A stretch of DNA of 64,000 bases from Hypericum androsaemum. Its lineage: Eukaryota > Streptophyta > Magnoliopsida > Malpighiales > Hypericaceae. Positions 23,097 through 35,715 of the stretch are shown piece by piece (the first letter of the stretch is position 1; each line of letters opens with the position of its first letter). The notes below the pieces were generated by a model. That model ran no database searches, was not told the DNA's origin, and saw nothing but the letters and a program-made list of their open reading frames with translations. Location of the stretch: the NCBI GenBank assembly GCA_963995505.1, contig OZ023182.1:10036707-10100706 (forward strand), given 5' to 3'. The position numbers were made by a program, and so were the translations under genes.

Positions 23097-26000
23097 TTAT
23101 GTCATTGAAAGAATTTTGTAGGGAACTGAGCAAGGGAGTACCTTTTCGAAGTCTATTTCGAGGGGTTTTACGAAGTCCTCAAACATAATTGGAGAAAGTT
23201 CCTTCATAACTTCTTCAACTTCCTGAAACAAGTCGTACGACATGAAATGGTGAGAATGGCTAAAAACATCAAGCTCCAAACTGGGAAAAGAAAAAATAAT
23301 AATCCAATGCCAACTACAGTACAGCTCAAATTATGTTGCTAGGTGTAAGTGGATAGAGTTCTAGCCCAAGGTTAAGTCAATATTCAAAATTTAGAATTCA
23401 TTGGCAAGATAACCAAAGAGGAAATGGCACAAACCCCTTCAAGTGCTTTCACATCCCAATAAGCTAAGCCAAACCACAAAGTACCTCATTCATTTTGTCA
23501 CTAGAAGAGCAAATGGCAAAATAGTTCACGAAGGAGATTGGAGATGCAGATATGATTAAGCATACCAATCCTGTTATCCTTAAGTCGGTCAAGAGTTTCT
23601 CGGTAATTGCGTCCAGTATGTGCTTGTTGTCTCTAAGTCCCTTCAGAGCTAATTCTTCTGTCTCTTCAATGTACTGCAATCATACTGGGAATCTCAATAT
23701 TCATAGTGGACATGTTGCATTGAATCTTCTTAATATCCCTTCAGAAATCTTTCAACTATACGTTGCTGCATGATGCAGCAGCTAACGCTAGCCAGAAATG
23801 AAAAAGGCTCAATAGAAACTGAAAGGCAAGATGATAGCAGGCAGAAAAAAGATCCTTCTGTATCAATTCAACTTTTGTTTTATCCTTGTCTAAATTTCGG
23901 CGGAGCTGTCCAATTCTTACCCTTGTCAACTCCCTAGTGAATATCTCTGACACTTCAGGAGTCACACCGACAGGAATCACGCTAGGGTCATCCCACTACC
24001 ATCACAGAGAGATATAGAAATCGTTCATCAATCAACTACAAAATGTGACAGTATACCAAAATCTTTTACCACTTCAAGATTAGAAGGGCATGCCTTGTAT
24101 CTTATCAGCTTGCCATATGGATCATCAGGTCTGTCTCGAATTGCAACTCTTCTTGTTGTAGGGGTAAGTCCAAGTCGAGCGTTTTGAGGGCTAATAACCA
24201 TCTCTCTGGCAATCTGATTAGATACACAGTTAAAAAGGCTAAATAAGAAGACGCTTCAACTTGAACATAAGTTGCCCAATATCTTGCAAGGATGTCCATT
24301 CAAAGAGTAATGATCGACATATATCCTTGTGTAAAACCTATAGATTTTTGTTTGTCTTATCATGTTCCACATACTCATGAAGTAGCCTCAAGGAACTGCA
24401 GGGTAAACAGTTAGGTTCTCACCTTTGTGATCTTTTTCAGGTCATCCCTTCCCTCATCGGTGATATCATCACCAAACACAATACGCTCAGCACAACGTCC
24501 ACCATGAGCTACGATCATTTGCATCTTCAGGTAGCCAAAGGTTGTATAGCCCCTGTCTATCATATTTTCTCTGGGATAAAACACCGAAAGTGCGGTTTCC
24601 TGTCGTGAAGAAAAGAAAAGAAAAATCAGATAGTAAGGGAAGTCAATAAATGCAATAGTGTTATCCCTTGGTGTTTGAACAAACTTGCAGAATCTTCTGA
24701 AGAGTAATCATTCACCTTGCCACCTGGAAGGAGCTGAGTAAATGCATGCCAATCATATTGAGGGAACAAATGAGATAGTAATATATGGCCGGCTTCATGA
24801 ACAGCCAGTAACTGCTTGGTTTGTGTTGAGACCTAGAATGAACACGGGAAAGCTGATTATTTTTACCACAGAAAAACGATCATAAGATGCGCCTCTTTGC
24901 AGAACCTGCCAAAGAACAAGGACATACTCTTTCTTCACTCTTTCTTTGTTCTTCTTCTGTAACAAGTACACCTATGCCCTCAAACAATTGTTTTTCCAAC
25001 ACATCAACAATGTCTTGCTGACAGATTTTGGGATGTCCATTCCTCACCTGCAAAAGTATATCACCCAAACTTTCTAATCTCAATAGGCACAGAAACCAAA
25101 AGAAAGCTTCCTCTCCAGTTAGAGATGCTTCTCCAACGGCATTCCCAAGCCTAAAAACATGGGCATTTCTTTTGAGAATTAGTATCTTCTTGAAAAGAGC
25201 CAGAGACTTCAGAAAGTTACTTAGATGGATTGCATGACATGTTCATTTCATCCAGGCTGGGTAAAAGTTCCAAAAGAAAATAGATATTGCATCTCCATTA
25301 GAAATATTGATTTACTCACCGACATGATTGCAGCATCGTTGACAAGAATTCTGATATCAGCCCCAGAGTATCCAACTGTTCGGAACACAAGCTGTTGAAA
25401 TTTGAATTGAAATTCATTTCATCATTTTCCGTGGAACAAAAATGTAACAGGGCAGGGAGAACCCAAATATATTGAAGTTATTTTGAACGGATTCCAATTA
25501 CAGGTACATTTAACCTAATTATCAAGAAGGTTTAGATCTTTCATTGAACTTTTTTCTCATCTTTATTTCAACAAGTGTTAGAATCTAACGTCACAAAGAG
25601 CCTGATCGAGTGACTAAGCAAGAAGCCAAACAACACACCTTTTCAAAATCTACATCTTCTGCAAGTTCCTTCCGAGCACTATGCAGAAGAAAAATTTGCA
25701 CACGTTGCCTTGCATCAGGCAACCCAATATACAATCGACGGTCAATCCTTCCACTACAGACAAATTCCTGATCCAAATCATTGGGTCTATTGGTAGCACA
25801 TATGAATATTACAGCCTGACTAAGTGAAAACCTATCAACACCGGTCTTCTCCTTCCTAGAAGAAACACATGCAACGAGTATCAATATGAATTGACGGTTT
25901 GATATAGCAGGAATGCTAGAGTAGCCATTGAATCACAACACTATATAAAACTTAAATTGCCAATGGAATGAACAAGCATTATCTCAATGCAGAGAAGAAA

Positions 26001-29000
26001 CAGTGCTTCATCTGAATATGGAATAACACGAAACATAATAACAATGTGAACTGCAAGAAAAAATGTACTCACTCCCCATCAAGCTGTGCAATTAGTGCTT
26101 CAAATGTTGCCCTTCTTCTTGGGTCCTTCTTTGCATGCTTTCCAGCAATAGCATCAATTTCATCTATAAACACAAAAGAGGGCGCCTACAGATAGATCGC
26201 TGGAAATTAGCTTCGTGATAGAAGAGAATACACCCATCAAAATAAATCATTCTGAACAAGATACAACCATATCTTCTTTAACATAAATTATGCACTCTTG
26301 TTTTCGTGAGGTATTATGCTCACATTTCTCCTCGCCATAGAAAAGATTTCATAAATTCTTGCAGGGCCACTTTTGTCACTGTCAGTAAACTCAGCACCAG
26401 AAGCAAAAACAAAGGGCAGACCACTAGCTTTTGATAGCGCTCGTGCAAAAAGAGTCTTTCCAGTTCCAGGAGGACCAGAAAGTAGAATGCCCTGTCATGA
26501 TTGAAATCGCAAACTACATCATTTTATGCTTTATTGATCTCAAAAGAGTTTAAACACAAAATTTGGCAACCTGGTATCGGACAGAATATTTACCCTGACA
26601 AACTTCACCCCTCTTTCATAGTACTGCATGGGATTGTTCATATAAATCATTATCTCATCAAGAAGATCCCAGACATCACCCCCAAGAACCACTTCTTTAG
26701 CCATCGATTTTGTTTGTCCAAAATTTCCAATGGGCTGGATATAGACGAAGCATAGTGGTAATTTTAATAAATGTACCCATGGTAAGTTAAACACAAGATG
26801 CAGTTGAATCAAACCTTACCAGGACAAAGTTTTCTTCATACACCATATCACAAAGTTGACTATACCTTTTGTACAGAAAACGCTTGGTTGCAATGTATAA
26901 TACCATCACAGACTGCTTTATAACAAATAAAATGAGCAAACCAGGCAGCAAGGCAAACACCAATTTCAGAATGTAATGAAGTTGCCGTTTTTGAATGAGG
27001 TCCACTTCAACTCCGGAATTCGATATGATCTCAAACATGTAAGGATCCAAGGGAATATCAACCTAACAAGCAAAAACAAAAAGCAGTTGCTCTGAGCCGA
27101 ATAAAGCATACTTAAGCTTCTAATTGCAGAAAGCAAAAGTCCAGACTTACAATATATTCCAAGGGGAAACCTTCTTTCATTATTACATATAGTTTTTTCA
27201 AGTCCTCTGTGAAGACTACAGCTGCAACCTGAAAGCACATGAACCCAAGCATTAGGAAGGACCTCATCACGAGCTATCCTTATTTGCCTGTGTACATATA
27301 ACAAGTTGAAGAGGAATCAATTTACTTCACAACATTTTATCCGAAAGATGGAGTAGGATATCTTTGTCCAAAACCTTTCTAGACAGGACAGATGTTATTG
27401 ATAAGAGTACACCATAAAAGGAGGATAATGAAAATTACCTCAGAGCTATCAAGCGTTTGAAGAAAGTAAATATAGGGCAGCTTGGGACGGTAACGCCACC
27501 ATCGTTTTGATATCCAAAAAGCTGTGTTTCCATGTGCCACAGTTGCCTTTTCCAGTACATCGTTCATGAGACTTTTTTCTACTTCTTTCATATCAAATTC
27601 AACAGCATACTTAGCATTTGTGGGTTCCAACTGCTCAGCTACCTTCTCATTTCTGAGGATCTCCTTCCAAATGTTAAGCCTTTCACACCAAGTAGATTTA
27701 CTTCCTTGATGTTCATCTGGCTAAGTCACATTCAGGAAACCTGGAGCATCAGCATCGGATCTGTATTGTTGCTAAATAGAAATATTAAGATCACTTCTCT
27801 TTCTTTTCCTTAACAATAAAAGTTCACAAGAGTCCCTTGCTGTTGGTTAGGATCAGCTGCAAGAACATTGTTCCTTTTTTTATTTCACATTGTCAATCCA
27901 TTCAATACCCAAAATCTGCTTGAAGACATTTTCGAGAAAACAGAACATATCAAGTAAGTTTAACCAAGTATCACGAGATAAGCAGCTCTCCAGGAAAATA
28001 ACAAATTGATCTTTTCCGATCAACATGGACAATTTTTATCAGAGTTCAATTTGGATCTTTTTAAACAATATATGCGTATGTCATCACCAATCATGCTGAC
28101 CTGAGATTTGCAGATCTCTCTTCAAGTCTCTCTTCTCTTCTGTATTTAACATGTCATCTTTCTCAATAATTTGGTTAACCTTCACTTGAGGAGGCTCTGG
28201 GTCATCATTCCACGCATCTTCCCCAACATAAGAAGTATCTCGAATTAGAGTGCCATCAGGCCCTTCAACAAACTTTTTCATTATCAAGCCTTTTGGCATC
28301 GTCTTCCTCCACAAACCCTTCTTGAACCTTCAAGCGCAAAAAAAAAAAAAAAGGAAATCACAACGAATTTGGCAATCAGGTCATACAAGCAACAGAGTAA
28401 GCAGGACATCATTGACTGATTTGGATAATGCTATTATAAAAGCAATTTTCATAGAACTAATAGCACTTCCTGTATTTTGGCAGTACGTACAATTTGGCAT
28501 AAATTTGAAACAGTTTAAGCAGCAGCAAAACAATGACACTGCTCGTCCATTCCAGTCTATTCTGATACCAGGACAAATATTTTTTAAATATGTACATACA
28601 TTTATACATATTTAACAAGAATTTGAGAATAAGCATCAACATAGCACTCAGCAACTGAAACTAAAATCGGATAACAAGGCTGAATACTTTCTAATATTGC
28701 GTGGAGATGGTTCAGGAACCAATGCTTCCATGTAAATCTCAGTTAACTCCATCTTTTCCCGATCAACATGCGGATCTCGAACAGCCACATATAGCCGGTG
28801 GCAAGAGAACACCACTGCCGAGACATAGATGACCAGTGCTCCCACTCGTTTAGCCTCCCAGTTCCTCAAGTCCTGAGGAAGCAAAATGCCATATTAAAAG
28901 TTAATTTTTCCGGTGAAACAGCATATGCATATAACAGAGTAACACTTCCTCCTCGGGAAAGTCTGATCCGTATCTAGTATATTTTTCTAAATAACTAATA

Positions 29001-29455
29001 TTTCCAACTTTTTTTTTTCGAAACCACCCATTATCCGGAGATTCATTGGGCCAACTAATAAGATTCGAGTTGGCCAAGACTGGCAAAGTTCTCCCTACCT
29101 TCCAACGCTCCCATCTATTCCAATCCACAAACATGGGCAACGCCTCGGTTCTACCACTCTCCACGCCACCCTTAACTTGCTTAACGAACTCGCTTATCTT
29201 CGCTAGGGCGTTGTCCAAGTCAACACCAGCTTCCTTCTTCTTCGCAGACTCCCCCAGTTTGGACAAGAACCGGCCAGACCCGGTCAGGAACGAGCGGGGC
29301 AGACCCGACCAGGAAAACCCATTTGGGCCAGTGGGGCCCGCAGAGCAATGGACCGTCAAAGTTGGAGTCTTGCGGGGCCTGCGCTTGGTGGGTGCTGGAA
29401 AGTGGACGGGAAGGTTATGGCTGATTAATGATGGCTTGGGCAGTGTGGAGCTCAT
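23097..29455 (-). CDS. FTSHI4: FTSHI4-like AAA/M41 membrane protein of the plastid, ~1024 aa
   Basis: Eighteen frame-consistent minus-strand exons: 29455-28946, 28872-28688, 28327-28101, 27716-27439, 27228-27151, 27062-26820, 26734-26594, 26491-26324, 26185-26073, 25855-25639, 25391-25320, 25047-24928, 24832-24716, 24599-24423, 24213-24094, 23995-23921, 23673-23566 and 23222-23097. The N-terminus is Ser/Pro/Arg-rich like a transit peptide. Hydrophobic segments lie near 179-200 and 460-485. The AAA module has Walker A GPPGTGKT (560-567) and Walker B FVFIDEID (614-621). Then come HEAGH (796-800) and a downstream GRDDL. The Arabidopsis relative is essential for chloroplast development and is called a pseudo-protease, yet the zinc motif is intact here. 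The exon 15 donor is GC (or a GT 24 bases further). The last 15 or so residues diverge from what I recall of the family, so the 3' end is the least certain part. Confidence 0.88.
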
Positions 29456-31053
29456 CTCCTCTTCGGTCTTGGCTCTGGCCGGTCAGAGAGCGCATGCTAT
29501 GCTGCTTTTATCTATCTCTCCGCCATTGGAGAGAGAAACTTGGAGACTGCCAGTGGAGAATCCGACGACACTCGCCTTCTTCTTTGTCGTCTTCTCAGGG
29601 GTTTTTAGGGGGTTCATGACACTGTTTATCTGAACTGAGAGTGAGTGACGTTTGTCTCGCTAAGAACATTATTATATGAAAAAAGTTCACTAAAGTACTA
29701 TGTAGTTTTACGCTTTGTCACTATAGTATCCTGTAGTTTTACGCTTTATCACGTCAACGAGCAGACCGGCGGATCGAGGGGGTCGTCGGACAAGGAGAGA
29801 TTGATTTTTTAATTTTTTAAGTGGGAGGGGAAATTTAGTCTTTTCAAGTGGAGATTCGCCGAAGAATATGGCATATTCCGGCCCAGGACCCGAAAGTTTC
29901 TAAAACCAAAGACGGAGGACGGTAAAATCAGTTTTTAAAATGCAGAGATCCGAGGGGGAGGATGGCCAAACACTAGGAACTAGGAGGTAATTTACCCTTA
30001 ATTTTTTTCGTGTAACTTGTCACTGCACTAATTTTTAAGAAAATGAAACAAACTCGGTAACATTCATATTTAAATGCGGATCAGGAAGAGATCAAGAGTG
30101 TCCATATCGGGAACCAACAGTATGCCCCAAGGATAAAATTAGTGATAAGTAATCACATGACACGCATACGCATTACAACTGAAGGTGTCTGAGGTTAGCA
30201 TATGTTACTTTGTTGTTATAAAATTGAGACGCATGGTATTAAAGTTGACTTTTAACAAAATTTGAAGTGATTAATTACTGGACAGTCAGATTGAGATGGA
30301 AGGCAAATGTTGTGAGAATGCTGAAGGATCTCTGTCAACATTACTTCACAGATCTCATTGTTTGCCACAGGGCATATGGCCTTCGAGGGTACAAGCAAGC
30401 ACTTTTTTGCATCCACACTTGACACTAGCTACTAAAACTACTGTCCAAAGAAAAAGAAGGCTAGGTTCTCTTATATTCTTTGACAAAATTTAAACACAGA
30501 AGCTACGTACTGCTATCAATTTTTTCTGTGACAACCATACAGCGGTAGTACTTACAGGGAGCCGATATTTCTATGGAAACAGGTATACGCCAGCAGTTCA
30601 AGGTAACTCAATATTTGGAGAACAAGACGGACCACCGACGCTAGAATCGTTATCCAACCATGGCTGCTTTTGATTCAAAGAGCCTTGGATATCTTCTTGT
30701 GTGATCTTCCAAGATTCAATGGCCATTTGGTCATCAATCAACCAACTGAATAAATGGAGGGCGTGGTTGGCGGACTCCAATAAAGCTTGTGTCCTCCCAA
30801 TTTAGCCATGGATCTCCGGTTGTCAAATGACCAGCTCCAGTGCCCGCTCCGAACGTGGATACAATATCAATTTGCAAACAAATCTGACACATCCTCGCGA
30901 ACCTTGCCTTTTCTTTTATGGAAGATATCACCCGATGAACTGGTAACACCGGCAAAGAAGAGGCAATTAATGAAGGTGAAGGTGAAGGTGAAGGTGAAGG
31001 TGAAGGTGAAGGTGAAGGTGAAGAGACACTGGGTTCCCGACATTTATTCATCA
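29456..31053. other. Intergenic between FTSHI4-like and M41-like genes
   Basis: This holds the FTSHI4-like upstream region on the right of 29455 and the 3' flank of the M41-like gene. About 29680-29760 repeats the phrase TGTAGTTTTACGCTTT twice, beside ACTAAAGTACTATG, a sequence style seen at the ends of the MULE-type element at 48532. It may be a small decayed TIR element. No coding content is supported. Confidence 0.4.
30970..31024. repeat. Hexanucleotide repeat (GAAGGT)n
   Basis: About nine perfect tandem copies of GAAGGT, just beyond the stop codon of the M41-like gene (in its 3' UTR on the minus strand, reading ACCTTC). The open frames on both strands (VK repeats, SP repeats) are artefacts of the repeat. 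Confidence 0.9.
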
Positions 31054-33274
31054 TCATCTGGTGGGCATGGCTTCTTCAACTCTCATAATTACAGTACTTA
31101 AACTTCCACCACTTTCTAAAGCTTTTACAGCAGCTGTATGAGCATCCCGGTGCCATTTTAATAGATTGTATGCCTGTAGAACAGACCACCTCGCCTGATT
31201 CGACATCTGTACCAGATGATGATAGCACAGAGGCACGAGATTAGTGACTACAGAAATTGAATAGAGAAAAATTCGGGTAGAAAAGAAATCAATTTACCTC
31301 AGCCACGGATAAAGGCGGTTTCAGAAGAACGCAGATGCTCCTAAACAGATTTTCGTCATTTTCTCCACCTTCTGCCTCTCCATAGACTAGAGCTTCAGCT
31401 GCAATGCCAGCAAATAGCACCATGCAGTACCTGAGGATTATATCACGGCCAGGTTTTGAAGCAAAATTGGGTAAGAAACTTCAACAGAGAACATAAGTAA
31501 ATAAAGTTCCCTTTCTTATCATTATTCATTAAGGGGCTAGCTAACAGAGGAGACACACAATGAAAGGGTGGGAAGCTAGAATCTTATAGTATCGGACAAC
31601 TTCTAAGGAGTAAGGACTTGGCACTTCTTAAGTAGGTATTAAGAACAATTTTACTACCGAGCACTAAATTTCCCTTTTCTTCTTTCGGGAGAGATGTATT
31701 GCTGATCCAAGGGTATATAAACTTCAAGTTGCAGAAGAGCATGCAAATGTTGCCAACATATCAGCTCATCTTAAACAAGAAACTACTGAACCATCCATGT
31801 AAAGTGGAGTACTGTACTGTGCCAGCTTCAAGCACATACCTGTCAAAGGTTGTGCCACTGAGTTGACCTTCTGCTAGCTCCTTGCTCATATTTTCATCCC
31901 AAAACTGAGTTCCCGCCTACAAGAATTGTCAGATTATGAGCTCATTTCTGCCATCTAAGTGGTGCTTTACTATGCTCCAACAGCTAGGATCAATAGGAGA
32001 ACTGTTTAAACTTTGATCAATTGTTTCAGTAGAGAATTTGACATGACCAATAGCACAACACAACCAGTAGACATCTAATGAGGTGCATTCAACTGTAAAG
32101 CGGCACGGAAAGCATAAAGGAGAGACAGAAGTACCTGCCCCTGAGTTCCCATTCGCATTGCAGCAAACGGGTTCAAAATCACCCCACGAATAGGGCAGCC
32201 CATAAGGTATGCTGCAAACAAGAATAGTAACGAGCAATGTAAAAATAGCATAAACCAAGAGAGAAATACAAAAGCGGCGAATATTTTATCCTAAGGCTGA
32301 AAGGACCCCTCAAGTAGTTCGAGTTAAGCTAGCGAAAAAGTTGCGTATGTACCAACAAGAAGGTGGCCAGCTTCATGCACGAGTATTCTGCGCTTGTAAG
32401 GAGGCCAATAGCTGGAGATAAGGGCCAAGCAACTTCCACCAAGGAGGATAGAGTCCGCAAAAGCAAGCCCCAATATGGCAACAAGGTTAGTCCTGATATC
32501 AATCCCCCGGGAGAGGAGAAACGACGACCCGCAGAGAAAAGACAGCAAAATGAGATTCGAGGCCCCAGAGATACCCCACTTCTTCGGGGAGAGTTCAGTG
32601 ACTGCACACGAGAATAGCAGGAAGCCTAAAGATGGTATCTTTGTTCTGAATTCTTAAGGTTAATGAGAAAGAAAAAAGAAGAGCAGACCAAGGAAGCAAG
32701 TGAGAGTGGGAAAGGAAGGAACCTTCTAGTCCAGTTTCAGACTTCACCACAGAAGGGGTCACTTCTCTTGTCCCCTCCAAAACTGCAACAACATTTGAAA
32801 AGACAGAAACTTGATACCACCCCACGAAATATATCCAGAAAAAACAAGACACCCAGAAAAGGGGAGAAGGAAAGGGATACCAATATGCCTGAATTTGGCG
32901 AAATGGGGAAGAAAGCGGCGATCTTGGAGGTAGGCGTAAGCAGCGGAGACGAGCTTCATGTCATCGGCGTTGAGGCACGTGTCCAGCACTTGCCAGTCCC
33001 TAACGGCGTCGTATGGGGGCGGCTGCTGTTGGTGGGACTGGGCCTCCTCCAAGGACTTCAAGGAGCGTAGGGCTCCGGCGAGGTCCTTCTGGTCGACGGC
33101 GTCTTGGTAGTCTTTCCATTCGCTCCTAAGAGCCCTCCTCCTCCTCCTGGTGGTGGCGAGGCAGCTATGGGGGTGGCGGGGGGTGGGACCCGCCCACCCA
33201 GCGAATCTCCTCACGGTTATCAAGTTCGCGTATGTGGCCATCCCCCCGGCCCCTCCTAGTACACTAAGAATCAA
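31054..33274 (-). CDS. Membrane protein with M41-like HEAGH motif, no AAA domain (At5g27290-type), 380 aa
   Basis: Seven minus-strand exons keep frame: 33274-32881, 32782-32723, 32601-32353, 32211-32135, 31916-31840, 31430-31298 and 31206-31054. Translation could instead start at the Met at 33241 (369 aa), just before an Arg/Thr-rich transit-like N-terminus. The middle has WKDYQDAVDQKDLAGALRSL and then VLDTCLNADDMKLV. Two hydrophobic segments (exon 3) precede SSYWPPYKRRILVHEAGHLL, about residues 226-230 for HEAGH. Downstream is RYCMVLFAGIAAEALVYGEA, resembling the zinc-ligand region of FtsH peptidases, and the protein ends PTR. The family is plant-conserved, often called stress-regulated or Zn-protease-like; its substrate is unknown. 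A plastid membrane location is inferred. It lies 1.6 kb from the FTSHI4-like gene on the same strand. Confidence 0.88.
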
Positions 33275-33494
33275 TCTGATCCTGCTTTCCCATTCGCTTC
33301 ATTCGGAAATAAACATGTTGGGTTTAGCTGTCATCCGCGTCTAGGATGACCAAACTTCTCACCAGACGACTCGCTGCCCAGCGTTTCCCCCATTTACAAA
33401 CGCCAAGAGAGTCGGACCACTTCAGAAAGTGGGGGAATTGGTGATTATTAACATCTATGTCAATGTTAATAATCACCTTTTTTTAAATCTGAAA

Positions 33495-34329
33495 TGAGAT
33501 GATTGATGCATCGTTACGGCTACTTCTGGTCGGACATGACGAAAGACTGCATTGATTATGCAAAAGAATGTCGAGAGTGTCAAAGGCATGGTCAAGTCCA
33601 ACACTACCCGGCCGACACGTTTCATCCCGTTGTAAAACTTTGGCTGTTTTGAGGTTGGGCAGTCGTTGTGATTGGGAAGATCCACTCTCCTTCCACCAAG
33701 GGACATTGCTTTATCCTGGCAGCCACAAATTACTTTACCAAGTGGGTGGAGGCTGTTCCCATAAAGGTGGTAAATCAAGAGACGATGATCCAGTTCTTCA
33801 AGGAACACATCATTCATAGGTTCGGGTTACTGGAGACGATCACTACTGACCAAGCGACCATCTTCACTGGAGATGAAGTCCAGACGTTTGTAAGGACCAT
33901 GGATTTCAAATTACACATTCTACACCTTACTAAGCCCATGGTAATAGTCGAGATGAGGCCACCAACAAGGTGTTGAAGGGATGTATAGAGAAGATGGTAA
34001 AGGAAAAATTCCGAACGTGGCACTTGGCACTATTTGAGACATTATGGGCGTTTCACACTAAAAAGAAGGGGGCTACGGGTACTACTCCCTTCGTCTTGAC
34101 CTACGGTCATGATGACATGATCCCCTTGGAGCTGACAGTGCAATCACTAATGAGAGCTGAACAGATGCACTTATCTCGCCTAGACTATGACTCAGCTATG
34201 TTAGCCGCCATTGAAGACCTTCCCGAGGAGAGACTGAGGGCTTTAGATTCTATTGTCCAACAAAAGAGGACCGTGGAGAAGGTGTACAATAAGAGGGTTC
34301 GTGAGAAGCACTTTGAGCGTGGAGACTGA
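33495..34329 (+). pseudogene. Ty3/Gypsy integrase remnant
   Basis: The plus strand reads RYGYFWSDMTKDC and CRECQRHG (the C-C half of the integrase zinc finger), then after a stop near 33646 the core: GKIHSPSTKGHCFILAATNY, FTKWVEAVP, HRFGLLETITTDQATIF. A further frame break follows near 33970, then EKFRTWHLALFETLWAFHT and VLTYGHDDMIPLEL, the integrase C-terminus of Tat/Athila-type elements. The first catalytic Asp position, normally in a LDVIG-like context, reads VVVIG. With stops, a shift and a lost catalytic residue it is dead. No LTR pair in this orientation was found nearby. Confidence 0.85.
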
Positions 34330-34637
34330 AAAGAGGGTTTTTACACCCCGATGCAACAAAGGGAGTATGGGTATGAAAATGTCGAACCACATGGAGCGGG
34401 TTCAAGACATCCCAACAAATTGCACAAGTAGAAAAAGTAAAAAATGTTTTCATTTTATTTTTGGAAAAAGTAAAGGCAAGATAGTAAGAAATCAAGAAAA
34501 ATATCAATATGGAAGAAATGGGCAAGGTGCTTTCATGCAACCCTTTACAAGAGTGTACGAGTCACCAGTTATCCTTCTAATTTCAACTAATTAATGAACC
34601 ACCTAATAGCCAACTAGTGTTCTTCCTATGTTGTCAC

Positions 34638-35715
34638 TGATGCAGGTTCTCACATAATGAATCACTAGTCTAACGGGTAGTATTTTTGCTCTTTCCATGA
34701 CAATTAAGTCTTTCGAGCGAGACTAGAATCTATTGGTAAGAACCTAGGGTCGGGAAAAGATTCTACACTCATAATCCTAACACGAGGTCCGTCAAACCAA
34801 AGTATTAAGCATTCTACCCACTACACACTCTCAAGGTGAAGCCCCATTCGAAACCAAGTCATGTGAGGTGCACTAGGGCACCCGACCAAAAGGCGACTAC
34901 TCACGCATCATCACCATCATCATTCAACAACAATGCATAAATAGAAAAACAATGTCATAAAAGCTAAATGAGAGAAAAGGGAGAGAGAAATCTCAATATT
35001 GGAGAGCCGCTCGAACCCCGCCTTGCATCTGCTCCTTGCTCCAAACGCCCCTCTTCTTCAATAAAACCCTAATTTTAGTCTCTTTGTCCAACCTTACAAA
35101 ATGAGAGGGTTGGGGGGCTATTTATATAGAGTCTTTCCCAAAACCATAGTTGCCACAAAAATGACCAAAATTACCCTTAAATTATCTAATTTTTGGGGAA
35201 AAAATTGGGTGAGTTTGCCGATCAGTAGGCAAAGGCGCCGCTTGGTGGTCTGGAGATATCTGCCTTTCGGCGGGAAAGTTCGTCGCTCGGTGGCCTTCTC
35301 ACCATTCGCCTTAAGATTTCACCGATTGGCGAATGTCGCAGGATAGCTTCCTCGTCGATCGACGGATTTTGCGCCACGCCAAATCTTTCAGAGAAATTTT
35401 GAAGGAGCCCGGAGGATTCGTGAAAACTAACATTCACCGACCGATGGGATTTTCACAGGGCAAACGCCAATTCGGCGGGTGCAGCTTCTTGTCATCTTGC
35501 CTCCTCTTGACGTGACTCACTCCAAGCTCCGCATCTTCAGCTGCTCCTCACTCTTGACCTACCTCCAAGAGATAAAACACACACGAGTAAAATTATTCGA
35601 GGTAACAGACCAAGAAATGACATAAAAGACACGAGATTCGATCTAAAAAGACTCAAAAATGGGTCTAAATGACTCTAAAATAACGTGATGAAATATGCCT
35701 TTTTTAAGCGCATCA
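34638..35715 (-). mobile_element. Gypsy-type LTR (minus orientation) with adjoining polypurine tract
   Basis: A 1078-bp block begins TGATGC and ends GCATCA on the plus strand, with matching inverted termini. On the minus strand its 5' border is preceded by AAGTGTGGAGGTG, a polypurine tract followed by TGATG, so this is the 3' LTR of an element pointing left. The ~250-500 bases right of 35716 (rc CTTGAGGACAAGCAAAGATT) look like the untranslated end of its internal region. The other LTR and all coding parts are missing, and the nearby integrase piece points the other way, so several insertions and deletions are mixed here. It has the same TGATG...CATCA termini as the solo LTR at 939-2525 but a different sequence. 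Confidence 0.7.

Noticed and set aside
30734..31101. Ser-Pro and Val-Lys repeat ORFs
   Set aside because: Both are translations of the (GAAGGT)n microsatellite in a 3' UTR.
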